From Marinomonas fungiae (GTDB lineage: Bacteria > Pseudomonadota > Gammaproteobacteria > Pseudomonadales > Marinomonadaceae), in assembly GCF_001418205.1 (NCBI RefSeq), contig NZ_LIQF01000013.1, forward strand, positions 1 to 64,000: a stretch of DNA of 64,000 nucleotides, written 5' to 3'. A program made the translations under genes and the position numbers. Shown here one piece after another: positions 30,536-39,421 of this stretch (the stretch's first letter is position 1; each line of letters starts with the position of its first letter). The notes beneath the pieces are model-generated. The model was given only the letters and a program-made list of their open reading frames with translations. It was not told the DNA's origin and did no database searches.

Positions 30536-32389
30536 ATGCTCAACAAGTACCCCTTGTGGAAGTATTTGCTTATCCTGCTAGTGATCGCGCTTGGCGTAAT
30601 TTACGCACTGCCAAACCTCTATCCAGACGATCCAGCACTTCAACTATCCACTCAAAAATCCACTTCTGTGGTTGATCAGCGCACCCTTGCAACAGCAGAG
30701 AAAGCTCTTCAAGACGCTGGAATAGATCTAAAACAAGCCGAAGTGACAAGCGCTGGCGGTACTCTGCGTTTTAACAACGGTGAAGACCAATTGGCTGCAA
30801 AACCCGTCATTGCTGCAGCTTTAGGCGAGAATTACGTTGTGGCACTTAACTTGGTGCCAACAACACCTGAGTGGTTGTCTTCCATTGGCGCGGGCCCTGC
30901 AAAACTTGGTCTGGACTTACGTGGTGGTGTGCACTTCTTGTTAGAAGTGGATACGCCTGCGGCATTGAAGCAGCGTTTAGATGTTGCTGCCAGTGAAATG
31001 AAAAACAGCATGCGTACGGAACGTATTCGTTACCGCAGCGTAGAAGTGAACGGCGGTGTGATGTCGATTCGCTTCTTGCGTGAAGAGGATCAGCAAGCGG
31101 CACTTGAGTTGCTGCAAGATGAATTCTCAGAATACGTTTACAATACCTCTAACGATGGCACTGATTACTTTGTTGAGATTGGTTTCACTGAAGCGGCTCG
31201 TGCTGAAGTGGAAGCCTATGCATTGCAGCAAAACTTAACCACGCTTCGTAACCGTGTAAACGAGCTTGGTGTGGCTGAACCATTGGTTCAGCGTCAAGGT
31301 AGCAATCGTATTGTGGTTGAACTACCAGGCGTTCAGGACACTGCCGCGGCGAAACGTATTATCGGTGCCACGGCGAACCTAGAGTTTCGTTTGGAAGCAG
31401 GTCTTGATGCTAATGCTGCGGATGTCGATACGCTAACGTTTCGTGATGGCAGTGGTCGTACGGCTCGTTTAGAGCGGGATGTGATCATCACCGGCGATAG
31501 TGTCGCGGATGCAAGCTCGTCTTTTGATGAGAACGGTCGTCCGCAAGTTAACATCAGCCTAGATGGTAAAGGCGGTTCACAGATGGCTCGTACTACACGT
31601 ACAGCCGTGGGTCGTAATATGGCGGTGGTGTTCATCGAGCATAAGAGTCGTAGTCGCTTTGTTGAAGGTGAAGATGGCAAGCTGACCGAAGTGCGTCGTA
31701 GCTACAGTGAGAAAAACATCATTTCTCTTGCTACGATTCAAACGACCTTGGGTAATTCGTTCCGTATCACCGGTCTTGATAGTCCTCGTGAATCCTCTGA
31801 GTTGGCGCTGTTGCTTCGTGCGGGTGCTTTGGCTGCGCCGATTTACTTCGTTGAAGAGCGTACTATCGGTCCAAGTCTAGGTGCTGAGAACATTCGTTTA
31901 GGTGTGTTGTCGGCACAGATTGGTCTGCTTGTCGTGATGGCATTTATGCTGGTGTACTACAAGGTATTTGGTTTGTTTGCGAACATCTCGCTAGCACTAA
32001 ACATCGTTTTGTTGATGGCCTGTATGTCGTTGTTGTCAGCGACACTGACTTTGCCGGGTATTGCAGGTATCGTTTTGACCATGGGTATGGCGGTGGATGC
32101 CAACGTACTCATATTCTCTAGGATACGGGAAGAGCTCAAAGCTGGCTTGCCGAGTCAACAAGCCATTCATTCTGGTTTCAATCGCGCTTTTACAACCATT
32201 TTGGATGCTAACATTACGACCTTGTTGGTGGCGGTGATTCTATTCGCGGTGGGCACGGGGCCAGTTAAAGGCTTCGCTGTGACACTTTCTCTTGGTATTT
32301 TGACGTCTATGTTTACGGCGATTGTCGTAACGCGTGCCCAAATTAATTTGGTGTACGGCGGACGTAAAAATAAGCGTTTATTTATCTAG
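30536..32389 (+). CDS. secD: protein translocase subunit SecD
   Basis: 617 residues with one N-terminal helix, a large periplasmic domain with LGLDLRGGVHFLLEVD, and five C-terminal membrane segments carrying GMAVDANVLIFSRIREEL and GFNRAFTTILDANITTL. SecDF uses the proton gradient to pull exported proteins from SecYEG. AAGGA lies before the ATG. secF follows after 14 bases. Confidence 0.96.
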   Translation: MLNKYPLWKYLLILLVIALGVIYALPNLYPDDPALQLSTQKSTSVVDQRTLATAEKALQDAGIDLKQAEVTSAGGTLRFNNGEDQLAAKPVIAAALGENYVVALNLVPTTPEWLSSIGAGPAKLGLDLRGGVHFLLEVDTPAALKQRLDVAASEMKNSMRTERIRYRSVEVNGGVMSIRFLREEDQQAALELLQDEFSEYVYNTSNDGTDYFVEIGFTEAARAEVEAYALQQNLTTLRNRVNELGVAEPLVQRQGSNRIVVELPGVQDTAAAKRIIGATANLEFRLEAGLDANAADVDTLTFRDGSGRTARLERDVIITGDSVADASSSFDENGRPQVNISLDGKGGSQMARTTRTAVGRNMAVVFIEHKSRSRFVEGEDGKLTEVRRSYSEKNIISLATIQTTLGNSFRITGLDSPRESSELALLLRAGALAAPIYFVEERTIGPSLGAENIRLGVLSAQIGLLVVMAFMLVYYKVFGLFANISLALNIVLLMACMSLLSATLTLPGIAGIVLTMGMAVDANVLIFSRIREELKAGLPSQQAIHSGFNRAFTTILDANITTLLVAVILFAVGTGPVKGFAVTLSLGILTSMFTAIVVTRAQINLVYGGRKNKRLFI

Positions 32390-32403
32390 GAGATGGCGAA
32401 ACG

Positions 32404-33309
32404 ATGAATATTCCATTTATGGCAATGCGCAAAGTCGTCGCGATGATCTCGATTGCGATGGTGCTGGTTTCTTTAGGCTCTCTGGCGGTAAAAGGTCTTA
32501 AGTTTGGCCTAGACTTTACTGGCGGTAGCTTGATTGAGGTGCAGTACGCTAAGGCGCCAGCGCTGGATGAAGTGCGTACCTTGCTAGCAGAAGGTGATTA
32601 CCAAGATGTCACGGTACAGAACTTTGGATCGCCAGTTGATGTGGTGGTGCGTATGGGGAATGCCTACACGCCAACCTTGGGAGATGAGGTGCTAAGCACG
32701 CTGCGCGATAACGGCAGTGTGAAAGTTGAGTTAATGCGCTCTGAGTACGTGGGCGGTCAAGTAGGTGAGGAGCTGCGTGAGCAGGGTGGTTTAGGTATGC
32801 TGCTAGCTCTAGCCATCGTGATGGTATACGTAGCAGTACGCTTTCAGTTTAAGTTCTCAGTGGCTTCGGTGGTGGCGTTGGCTCACGATGTGATTATCAC
32901 TTTAGGTATCTTCTCTCTCTTGGGGCTGGAGTTTGACCTGACGGTGTTGGCTGCTATTCTGGCGGTGATTGGTTACTCGCTAAACGACACTATTGTGGTG
33001 TGTGACCGTATCCGTGAGAACTTTCGTATTATGCGGGATACTACACCATACGATTTGATTAATGAGTCTATCAATCAAACTCTGGATCGTACGATCATTA
33101 CATCGATGACGACCTTGTTTGTCTTGGTGGTATTGTTCTTCTTTGGTGGTGAGAGTATTCACAACTTCTCTCTAGCGCTGCTGATCGGTATTTTGATCGG
33201 TACTTACTCCTCTATCTTTGTAGCGGCCAATCTATTGTTGGCGCAAAATATAACTCGCGAAGATTTGGTGCCAGCACCAAAAGAAGAGCTAGAAGACGAG
33301 ATGCCATAA
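32404..33309 (+). CDS. secF: protein translocase subunit SecF
   Basis: 301 residues, six membrane segments. Signatures are GLKFGLDFTGGSLIEVQY, SLNDTIVVCDRIRENFR and INQTLDRTIITSMTTL. It forms the SecDF complex with the preceding gene product. The cluster ends at the terminator just downstream. Confidence 0.96.
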   Translation: MNIPFMAMRKVVAMISIAMVLVSLGSLAVKGLKFGLDFTGGSLIEVQYAKAPALDEVRTLLAEGDYQDVTVQNFGSPVDVVVRMGNAYTPTLGDEVLSTLRDNGSVKVELMRSEYVGGQVGEELREQGGLGMLLALAIVMVYVAVRFQFKFSVASVVALAHDVIITLGIFSLLGLEFDLTVLAAILAVIGYSLNDTIVVCDRIRENFRIMRDTTPYDLINESINQTLDRTIITSMTTLFVLVVLFFFGGESIHNFSLALLIGILIGTYSSIFVAANLLLAQNITREDLVPAPKEELEDEMP

Positions 33310-33327
33310 GGTATTTCTATGGTGAAT

Positions 33328-33357
33328 AAAAAACCCGCACAGTGTGCGGGTTTTTTA
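33328..33357. terminator. bidirectional terminator between secF and psd
   Basis: The GC stem CCCGCAC/GTGCGGG (33334-33340 with 33344-33350) is flanked by A6 and T6, so it can end both the secF transcript and the opposing psd transcript. Confidence 0.88.
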
Positions 33358-33378
33358 TGATTGGGTGTTTTTCTTTGG

Positions 33379-34236
33379 CTAAGCGATAACGCGACCAAAC
33401 TCCATGCCCATACGTGTTTGGCTGTCCGCTTGTAGATGTTTTTCCCATTCGGCCACGTCTTTGCCAAATAGCACAATCGCGGTCGAGCCAAGCTTAAAGC
33501 GGCCCATTTCCTCACCTTTTTTCAGTTCAATGTTGGCAAGCTTGTCGTAGTCCCAAGTCTGTACTTGTTTGCTAAATGGTGTCACTTGACCTGTCCAAAC
33601 AGTCTCAATGCTGGCAACGATCATGGCACCGACAAGAATCACAGCCATAGGCCCTGCAACGGTATCAAAGATACAAACGGTGCGCTCGTTACGTGCAAAC
33701 ACATTTGGGATTTGTTCAGCGGTCACTTTATTGACGGAGAAAAGTTTGCCTGGCACATGAATGGTTTTCACCAGCTTGCCATCTAATGGCATATGTACGC
33801 GATGGTAGTCACGAGGTGACAGGTAAACTGTGGCAAATTTGCCACCAAGGAATTGATTGGAGAGCTCCGCATCGCCACCAAGTAGCTCTGTTAAGCTATA
33901 ACGGTGACCTTTGGCTTGGTAGATAGTTCCATGATCAATGCTGCCAATTTGGCTGATGGCGCCGTCTGCAGGGCATGCAATTACTTTGTCACCTTGAGCA
34001 ATGGGGCGCATTTCAGGTTTGATTGCGCGCGTGAAAAAATCATTAAAGTTGCGATAGCTTAACGGATTCTCATTGATCGCTTCACTCATATCGACTTGGT
34101 ATTTTTTAACAAACTGGCTAATGAAAGTGTTTTTAACTGGCTTGTTAGTACACTCCGCAATGCGACCGACAAAGCGAGAGAGGGCTTTTTGTGGAGTAAT
34201 ATGCTGAACGAAAGCAAAAAGCTTGTCTTTATTCAC
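33379..34236 (-). CDS. psd: phosphatidylserine decarboxylase proenzyme
   Basis: 285 residues. It makes phosphatidylethanolamine at the inner membrane. Self-cleavage at LGST (Ser251 becomes pyruvoyl) yields the beta and alpha chains. Catalytic Asp91 (CPADGAISQIG) and His148 (RDYHRVHMP) are in place. Length is normal for a bacterial type I enzyme. The HDOD gene lies 23 bases upstream in the same direction. Confidence 0.95.
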   Translation of the reverse strand: MNKDKLFAFVQHITPQKALSRFVGRIAECTNKPVKNTFISQFVKKYQVDMSEAINENPLSYRNFNDFFTRAIKPEMRPIAQGDKVIACPADGAISQIGSIDHGTIYQAKGHRYSLTELLGGDAELSNQFLGGKFATVYLSPRDYHRVHMPLDGKLVKTIHVPGKLFSVNKVTAEQIPNVFARNERTVCIFDTVAGPMAVILVGAMIVASIETVWTGQVTPFSKQVQTWDYDKLANIELKKGEEMGRFKLGSTAIVLFGKDVAEWEKHLQADSQTRMGMEFGRVIA

Positions 34237-34259
34237 AAGTGTATTCCTAATACGATAAT

Positions 34260-35732
34260 TTAGTCTGCAAGTTTTATAACACGTTTAAAGGTGTCAAATT
34301 GATTTCGGTCTAATTGGCCTTTACCTGCCAACCAGTAAATGTAAGTTTCTTGCTCATTGATAGGTGAGGAAGCGAGGAATAGGTGCTGTTTGCCATTGAG
34401 TAGCGCGTCAATCCCATCCGGTAAATCTTTTGTCATACTGGCAAATTTGTTTTCATCAAAGTGCACCGCCACACGTTTGCTGACTAGCTTAGCGATTACG
34501 CCAGAGGGAGAGTTCCACTTGATCTCTTTTAGCGTTTTCACATCATAGCCAAATTGCAGCAGCGGGCTAAGTTTGTTGTCGCTTGTTGTGTGCCTAAGGA
34601 TGAGGACTTGCTCACTGTGGCCTTTAAAAATAGCTAAGAGAGCTTTCATAGCAAGGGTAGTGCGCTGCTTATGATCGGTAATGCCTTTTAGCTTCGTTTG
34701 AAGTTGCGCAAGGGGTGTTACTTTGGCTTTCTTAGCGGCGCTTGCAGCGCCTGTTGTATGTGTAAATAGGGCTGGCGATAGTAATTGCGCTGCTAGGCTA
34801 TGTTTGGCCGGATGTCTAACATCACGAGCGGCTTCTGTTGTGGCGAAATGCGTGACTTGAATGGCATCGCCAAGGCGAATGTGAATAATCGCCGCAATGA
34901 CTCGATAGAAGAATGGGAGGTTTTTACTTCCCCAGCCCACTATATTAGCTTCCTGTGAAACACGTGTTGCACAGTATGCCAAAATTAGCGGGCTATTCAT
35001 CAAAATAGTGATGCGTTTGTCTTCGGCAAAACCGGGTAGTTGATCTGGTGTGTGGGTCAAGCGGGCGATGCTTTGTAATTCTTCGGCTGTCGGGACTTGG
35101 TCTGTTAAAAATGATTCAATGATGACTGTTGGTACTTTCCAGTACTTGAATAGGGCAACGGTAAGTTCATCGATACGACAGCCTAAAGATTCATTTTCGG
35201 CCGTAACATTGCTCTCGCCGCGCCGAACCCGCTGGGTTAATTGCTCCATTTCGTCGTGGGCATGGTACCAAAGCAACCAACGAACCGCATCACGAAAAAA
35301 AGTGATCCAAAAAACATCTTCCACATGGCTGATTTTCTTTTCAATAGCCCAGCGGCGAGCTATGGCGGCTGCTTCATAACTAATTTGCACTTCACGAGAA
35401 AAAGCGCGATGGGCGGGGTTTTTGCCGTTCGCTATATAAGAATCAAGTGCATCAAACACCTTGCTAATGCCTGCCATGCCAATCATTGAGGCTGCGTGTA
35501 TCGGGCTTTTGATATCGTTGCGCTTGTATTCAACCATGGTGTTGGCTTGGTTGAGGATAGCAAAAGCCAGCATCGGTTCAGAGGCGATGTTTTTTTGCAT
35601 TCTATCAAGCGTTTCATCAGGTGTTTTGATTTGCTTCTTAAGCTTAGCGATGCTGTCAGAGCCAACTGGAAACTTCCTGTCTTGCAGATAGAGTAGCCAT
35701 TCATTGAGGCCAAAGGGTGACTTATTCATCAT
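34260..35732 (-). CDS. HDOD-domain protein
   Basis: 490 residues. Residues about 20-260 form an HDOD domain (ASEPMLAFAILNQANTMV, HAASMIGMAGISKVFDAL). This is an HD-GYP/HD relative without the metal-binding HD pair, used as a signalling scaffold. The C-terminal 230 residues have no named domain that I recognise, but resemble a degenerate sensor fold. Two adjacent ATGs could start it. I recall a similar protein at this place in Pseudomonas, between motA and psd, which suggests a conserved but undefined role. Confidence 0.75.
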   Translation of the reverse strand: MMNKSPFGLNEWLLYLQDRKFPVGSDSIAKLKKQIKTPDETLDRMQKNIASEPMLAFAILNQANTMVEYKRNDIKSPIHAASMIGMAGISKVFDALDSYIANGKNPAHRAFSREVQISYEAAAIARRWAIEKKISHVEDVFWITFFRDAVRWLLWYHAHDEMEQLTQRVRRGESNVTAENESLGCRIDELTVALFKYWKVPTVIIESFLTDQVPTAEELQSIARLTHTPDQLPGFAEDKRITILMNSPLILAYCATRVSQEANIVGWGSKNLPFFYRVIAAIIHIRLGDAIQVTHFATTEAARDVRHPAKHSLAAQLLSPALFTHTTGAASAAKKAKVTPLAQLQTKLKGITDHKQRTTLAMKALLAIFKGHSEQVLILRHTTSDNKLSPLLQFGYDVKTLKEIKWNSPSGVIAKLVSKRVAVHFDENKFASMTKDLPDGIDALLNGKQHLFLASSPINEQETYIYWLAGKGQLDRNQFDTFKRVIKLAD

Positions 35733-35860
35733 AGCTCGTTACATTTAAGGCTCAGGGCATTGTTAAATAATCGTTGCATTGCCGTTTCTATTGCATGGAT
35801 GCACTAATCATACTGTATATTGTCTGGTGAGCATACACTGTCAAAAAGTAGGATGTAATA

Positions 35861-36715
35861 ATGTTCGTAATCGCTGGAATGCTGATTGTTATTGTAAGTG
35901 TTGTTACAGGGTATTTGGCGTCTCATGGAGAGCTGTTGGCATTATGGCAGCCGTTCGAGGTACTGATTATCTGTGGTGCAGCGTTAGGTGCTTTTTTAAT
36001 CGCCAATCCAGCGTCCTTGCAAAAGAAAACCTTTAAGCTTTTGCCGCAAGTGTTACTTGGTAGTCGTCATAATCGAGGCTTTTATTCCCAGTTGTTGACC
36101 TGTGTTTTCAGCCTGTTTCAGCGTAGTCGCCAAGATGGTTTTTTAGCAGTGGAACAAGATGTGGAGGCTCCGTTTGAGAGTGAGCTCTTTAATCGCTTTC
36201 CGGATGTGGTTCGAGATCGAGAATTGGTAGAGTTTTTCACGGATAATTATCGTGTCTTTACAATCACCGGTATGCCTTCCCATGAGCTTGAGGCCATGAT
36301 GGATTCCGAATTGGAATTGGTGTCGGAAGAGTTGATTGCTCCTGGTCACGCAGTCAACCGAGTGGCCGAAGCATTGCCTGGTTTCGGTATCGTCGCTGCG
36401 GTATTGGGTATTGTTATTACGATGGGGTCGATTGGTGGGCCAATGGAAGAAATTGGTGCGCATGTTGCCGCAGCCTTGGTCGGTACGTTTCTTGGGGTCT
36501 TTTTTGCTTATGGCTTCGTGGGACCAGTATCAGCTCACCTTGAGCGTCTGGGGGAGCAAGAACTTCAAGCGTATCTGTGTGTTAAGGCCTGTTTAAGTGC
36601 TATGGCGTCTGGCCACCCTCCAGCTATTTCGGTTGAAGCAGGGCGTAAACTTTTGCCGCCGCATCTTCGACCAAGTTTTATTGAATTGTCAGACCTAGTG
36701 AAGCAATTTCGTTAA
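35861..36715 (+). CDS. motA: flagellar motor stator protein MotA
   Basis: 284 residues with four membrane segments. Conserved parts are FEVLIICGAALGAFLIANP, the rotor-facing cytoplasmic loop, and LPGFGIVAAVLGIVITMGS in helix three with its essential proline. MotA4MotB2 conducts protons to drive the flagellum. It is divergent from the HDOD gene, and motB starts nine bases after its stop. Confidence 0.95.
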   Translation: MFVIAGMLIVIVSVVTGYLASHGELLALWQPFEVLIICGAALGAFLIANPASLQKKTFKLLPQVLLGSRHNRGFYSQLLTCVFSLFQRSRQDGFLAVEQDVEAPFESELFNRFPDVVRDRELVEFFTDNYRVFTITGMPSHELEAMMDSELELVSEELIAPGHAVNRVAEALPGFGIVAAVLGIVITMGSIGGPMEEIGAHVAAALVGTFLGVFFAYGFVGPVSAHLERLGEQELQAYLCVKACLSAMASGHPPAISVEAGRKLLPPHLRPSFIELSDLVKQFR

Positions 36716-36724
36716 GGGGACGTC

Positions 36725-37627
36725 ATGAATAATTACGACCCCGTCATTCGCCGCGTAAAAAAAATCAAGAAAGGTGGTCACCACGGTGGCGCATGGAAAA
36801 TTGCGTTAGCGGACTTTGCTTTGGCAATGATGGCGTTTTTCTTGGTGCTATGGATTATTAATGTGGCGTCGCCAGAAGAATTAGCGGCCATTGAAGGGTA
36901 TTTCAATGATCCTGCCGGTTTTTCAACGGCCGGTTACAGTAATAAACCAATTGATTTGGGCGGAAGCCCTGCAATGAGTACTGAGCGTAAGTTGGATATG
37001 GATTTGCCTGAACCCGGAAGTACCCCAAAATTAACCGACGAAACTGCTCAGCGTGAAGGCAATAATGGGGATGAGCTAGAGAAAATGAACGCCATGTTGG
37101 TGGAGCAATTCAAGAGCTTAGATCGCATTAATTCCAATAATCACAGTATGCGTATTGAGATTACTCCTGAGGGTGTGCGTATTACCTTGATTGACGATCC
37201 TGATAAACCGATGTTTGAACGCGGTAGCGCGCAATTAGTGCCTGATATGGAAAACACTTTACTGTCCATGGCATCCGTGTTTAATCAAGTAAAAAACCCG
37301 TTGGTTATAACTGGTCATACGGACTCATTGGCATTTATTGGTAATGGGTATCAAGATAATTGGGACTTGTCGAGTGAACGCGCCAACGCTGCTAAGCGTG
37401 CTTTAGTTGAAGGCGGGGTTGCCCAGCGACGCATCGCTCAGGTGATCGGTCTAGCGGATACGGTGCCCTATAATCGAGTAAATCCTGATAGTCCGGAGAA
37501 CCGACGTATTTCCATTACCTTGATGACCGATTCTGCTTACAAGAGGCTGCTTGAAAGTAGCCGTCGTCGCTTTGGCGGAGAAAAAATCCAGCTGGATTCT
37601 TCTATGACCCCCGAGACTGTCTTCTAG
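36725..37627 (+). CDS. motB: flagellar motor stator protein MotB
   Basis: 300 residues. The single membrane helix bears the proton-binding aspartate (ALADFALAMMAFFLVLW, Asp30). A linker and plug region follow, then an OmpA-like peptidoglycan-binding domain (ITGHTDSLAF, LSSERANAAKRAL, NRRISITLM). Partner of MotA. Confidence 0.95.
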   Translation: MNNYDPVIRRVKKIKKGGHHGGAWKIALADFALAMMAFFLVLWIINVASPEELAAIEGYFNDPAGFSTAGYSNKPIDLGGSPAMSTERKLDMDLPEPGSTPKLTDETAQREGNNGDELEKMNAMLVEQFKSLDRINSNNHSMRIEITPEGVRITLIDDPDKPMFERGSAQLVPDMENTLLSMASVFNQVKNPLVITGHTDSLAFIGNGYQDNWDLSSERANAAKRALVEGGVAQRRIAQVIGLADTVPYNRVNPDSPENRRISITLMTDSAYKRLLESSRRRFGGEKIQLDSSMTPETVF

Positions 37628-37656
37628 GGGGGGCATAGTTGAATTAAGAGTTGGCG

Positions 37657-38691
37657 CTAGAAGGCGTCGTTGTCGCGAATCGATTGACGAATGCGAAGGT
37701 AGCTTTCAAAACGGTGTGCGGAGATTCCACCTTTCTCAAGAGCTTCACGGATGGCGCAGCCTGGTTCTTGCTCGTGAGAGCAGTCGCGGAACTTGCAATA
37801 GCCAAGGTGGGGGCGAAATTCAACAAAACCTTCCAGTAGTTCCTCTTCGCTGATGTGCCATAGACCAAATTCACGAATCCCAGGCGAGTCAATCAAGTCA
37901 CCTCCTGATGGCATATGGAATAGACGAGCCGTTGTTGTTGTATGGGTGCCTTTTTTACGCTTCTGCGATAGCTCGCCAACACTAATTTCAATGCCTGGCA
38001 GTAGGGAGCCGATTAATGAGGATTTCCCTACTCCTGATTGACCTACGAAAACGCTGATGCGATCTTGTAAAAATGCATGCAGCTCGCTCATGCCTTGTTC
38101 ATTTTTGATCGACGTACGTATTACTCGGTAACCAAGGTTTATATAGGTGCTGAGTAGATTCTCTAGATCTTCTTTATTAGACTCATCGATTAAATCACAT
38201 TTATTCAAAAGAATAACGGGCGGAATATCGACGGTCTCTGCTGCCACAAGATAGCGATCTATAAGGTTGGCATGGGGAACTGGTTCTGCTGCGATAACGA
38301 TGACAATAAAGTCAATATTGGCTGCGACCGGCTTTAGGCGACCATGCATATCAGGGCGCTGCAGTAGGGTATCACGATCTCCTCGAGCTACCACGACACC
38401 ACCTTCATTTTGCTTCGGACGCCAAACCACCTTATCACCGGTGACCAATTGACCAAGGTTAGCACGCATATTACAGCGGGTGCTTATGCCAATATTAGGC
38501 TCTTGTGTGCCTTCGACCTCAACTTGTGTGCCAAAGTGAGAGATGATGATGCCTTCGGTCTCGGGCCCTAGATCAGAAGACTGTAACGTCTCCTCGGCAC
38601 GGTCAGCACGCTTTTGTGTGCGCTCCATGCGTTCTTTTTGAATCCGCTCAATGCGCCAGGCTTGTTGTTTGGTCAGCTTTCGTTTTGACAT
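37657..38691 (-). CDS. rsgA: small-subunit ribosome biogenesis GTPase RsgA
   Basis: 344 residues. An N-terminal OB-fold is followed by a circularly permuted GTPase (LLNKCDL before GQSGVGKSSLIGSLLP, then DSPGIREFGLWH) and a C-terminal zinc motif (YCKFRDCSHEQEPGCAI). It checks 30S maturation. It converges with motB and is divergent from orn. Confidence 0.96.
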   Translation of the reverse strand: MSKRKLTKQQAWRIERIQKERMERTQKRADRAEETLQSSDLGPETEGIIISHFGTQVEVEGTQEPNIGISTRCNMRANLGQLVTGDKVVWRPKQNEGGVVVARGDRDTLLQRPDMHGRLKPVAANIDFIVIVIAAEPVPHANLIDRYLVAAETVDIPPVILLNKCDLIDESNKEDLENLLSTYINLGYRVIRTSIKNEQGMSELHAFLQDRISVFVGQSGVGKSSLIGSLLPGIEISVGELSQKRKKGTHTTTTARLFHMPSGGDLIDSPGIREFGLWHISEEELLEGFVEFRPHLGYCKFRDCSHEQEPGCAIREALEKGGISAHRFESYLRIRQSIRDNDAF

Positions 38692-38726
38692 TCGTATTTG
38701 TAGGTCGTTAATTTAAACGCATAGAG

Positions 38727-38732
38727 TATAAT
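38727..38732 (+). promoter_or_regulatory. probable -10 box of orn
   Basis: A perfect TATAAT lies 34 bases before the orn ATG in the 74-base rsgA-orn divergent gap. A convincing -35 is not visible; TCGTTA at 16 bases is the best spacing match. Confidence 0.5.
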
Positions 38733-38765
38733 GGCTGGCAATTAAAATACAGGACTGAGTGCGAT

Positions 38766-39320
38766 ATGAGTTACAGTGAAGACAACCTGATCTGGATTGA
38801 TTTGGAAATGACGGGGCTTGAGCCGGACACGGATACCATCATTGAGATTGCGACAATTGTCACGGACAAAGATCTTAATGTCTTGGGAAGAGGACCTAAC
38901 TTAGCGATTCACCAAGAGAAGGCGGTAATGGACGCTATGGATGAATGGTGTACCACGCATCATGGTCAATCAGGTTTGACTGAGCGCGTGCTGAATTCAA
39001 AAATTACTATGGCGGATGCTGAGGCACAAACGATTGCATTTCTAGAGCAATATTTGCCAGCGGGTAAATCGCCAATCTGTGGTAACAGTGTCGGTCAAGA
39101 CCGCCGTTTCCTCTATCGGTATATGCCTAAGCTTGAGGCTTACTTTCACTATCGTTACTTAGACGTCAGTACCATTAAAGAGTTGGCGAAGCGCTGGAAG
39201 CCAGAAGCTCTTGATGGGTTTGAGAAAAAGGGCTCGCACTTGGCTCTGGACGACATTATTGAATCTATTGAAGAGCTAAAACACTACCGCAAAACCATGT
39301 TTGGTCTTGAGGCCAAATAA
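38766..39320 (+). CDS. orn: oligoribonuclease
   Basis: 184 residues. A DEDD exonuclease that finishes RNA decay and degrades pGpG from c-di-GMP breakdown. Motifs are [48 protein letters not shown] and [10 protein letters not shown]. The last role is relevant because the window encodes a phosphodiesterase and a cyclase. Confidence 0.97.
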   Translation: MSYSEDNLIWIDLEMTGLEPDTDTIIEIATIVTDKDLNVLGRGPNLAIHQEKAVMDAMDEWCTTHHGQSGLTERVLNSKITMADAEAQTIAFLEQYLPAGKSPICGNSVGQDRRFLYRYMPKLEAYFHYRYLDVSTIKELAKRWKPEALDGFEKKGSHLALDDIIESIEELKHYRKTMFGLEAK

Positions 39321-39421
39321 ACTTGCTTACGGCGTGGGCTAACGCCCACGTTGCCATATATTTCCGCTATGCTTGTCTGATACGCTTATTGACCTACTGA
39401 TAAGATCGGGAGACAGCTGTC

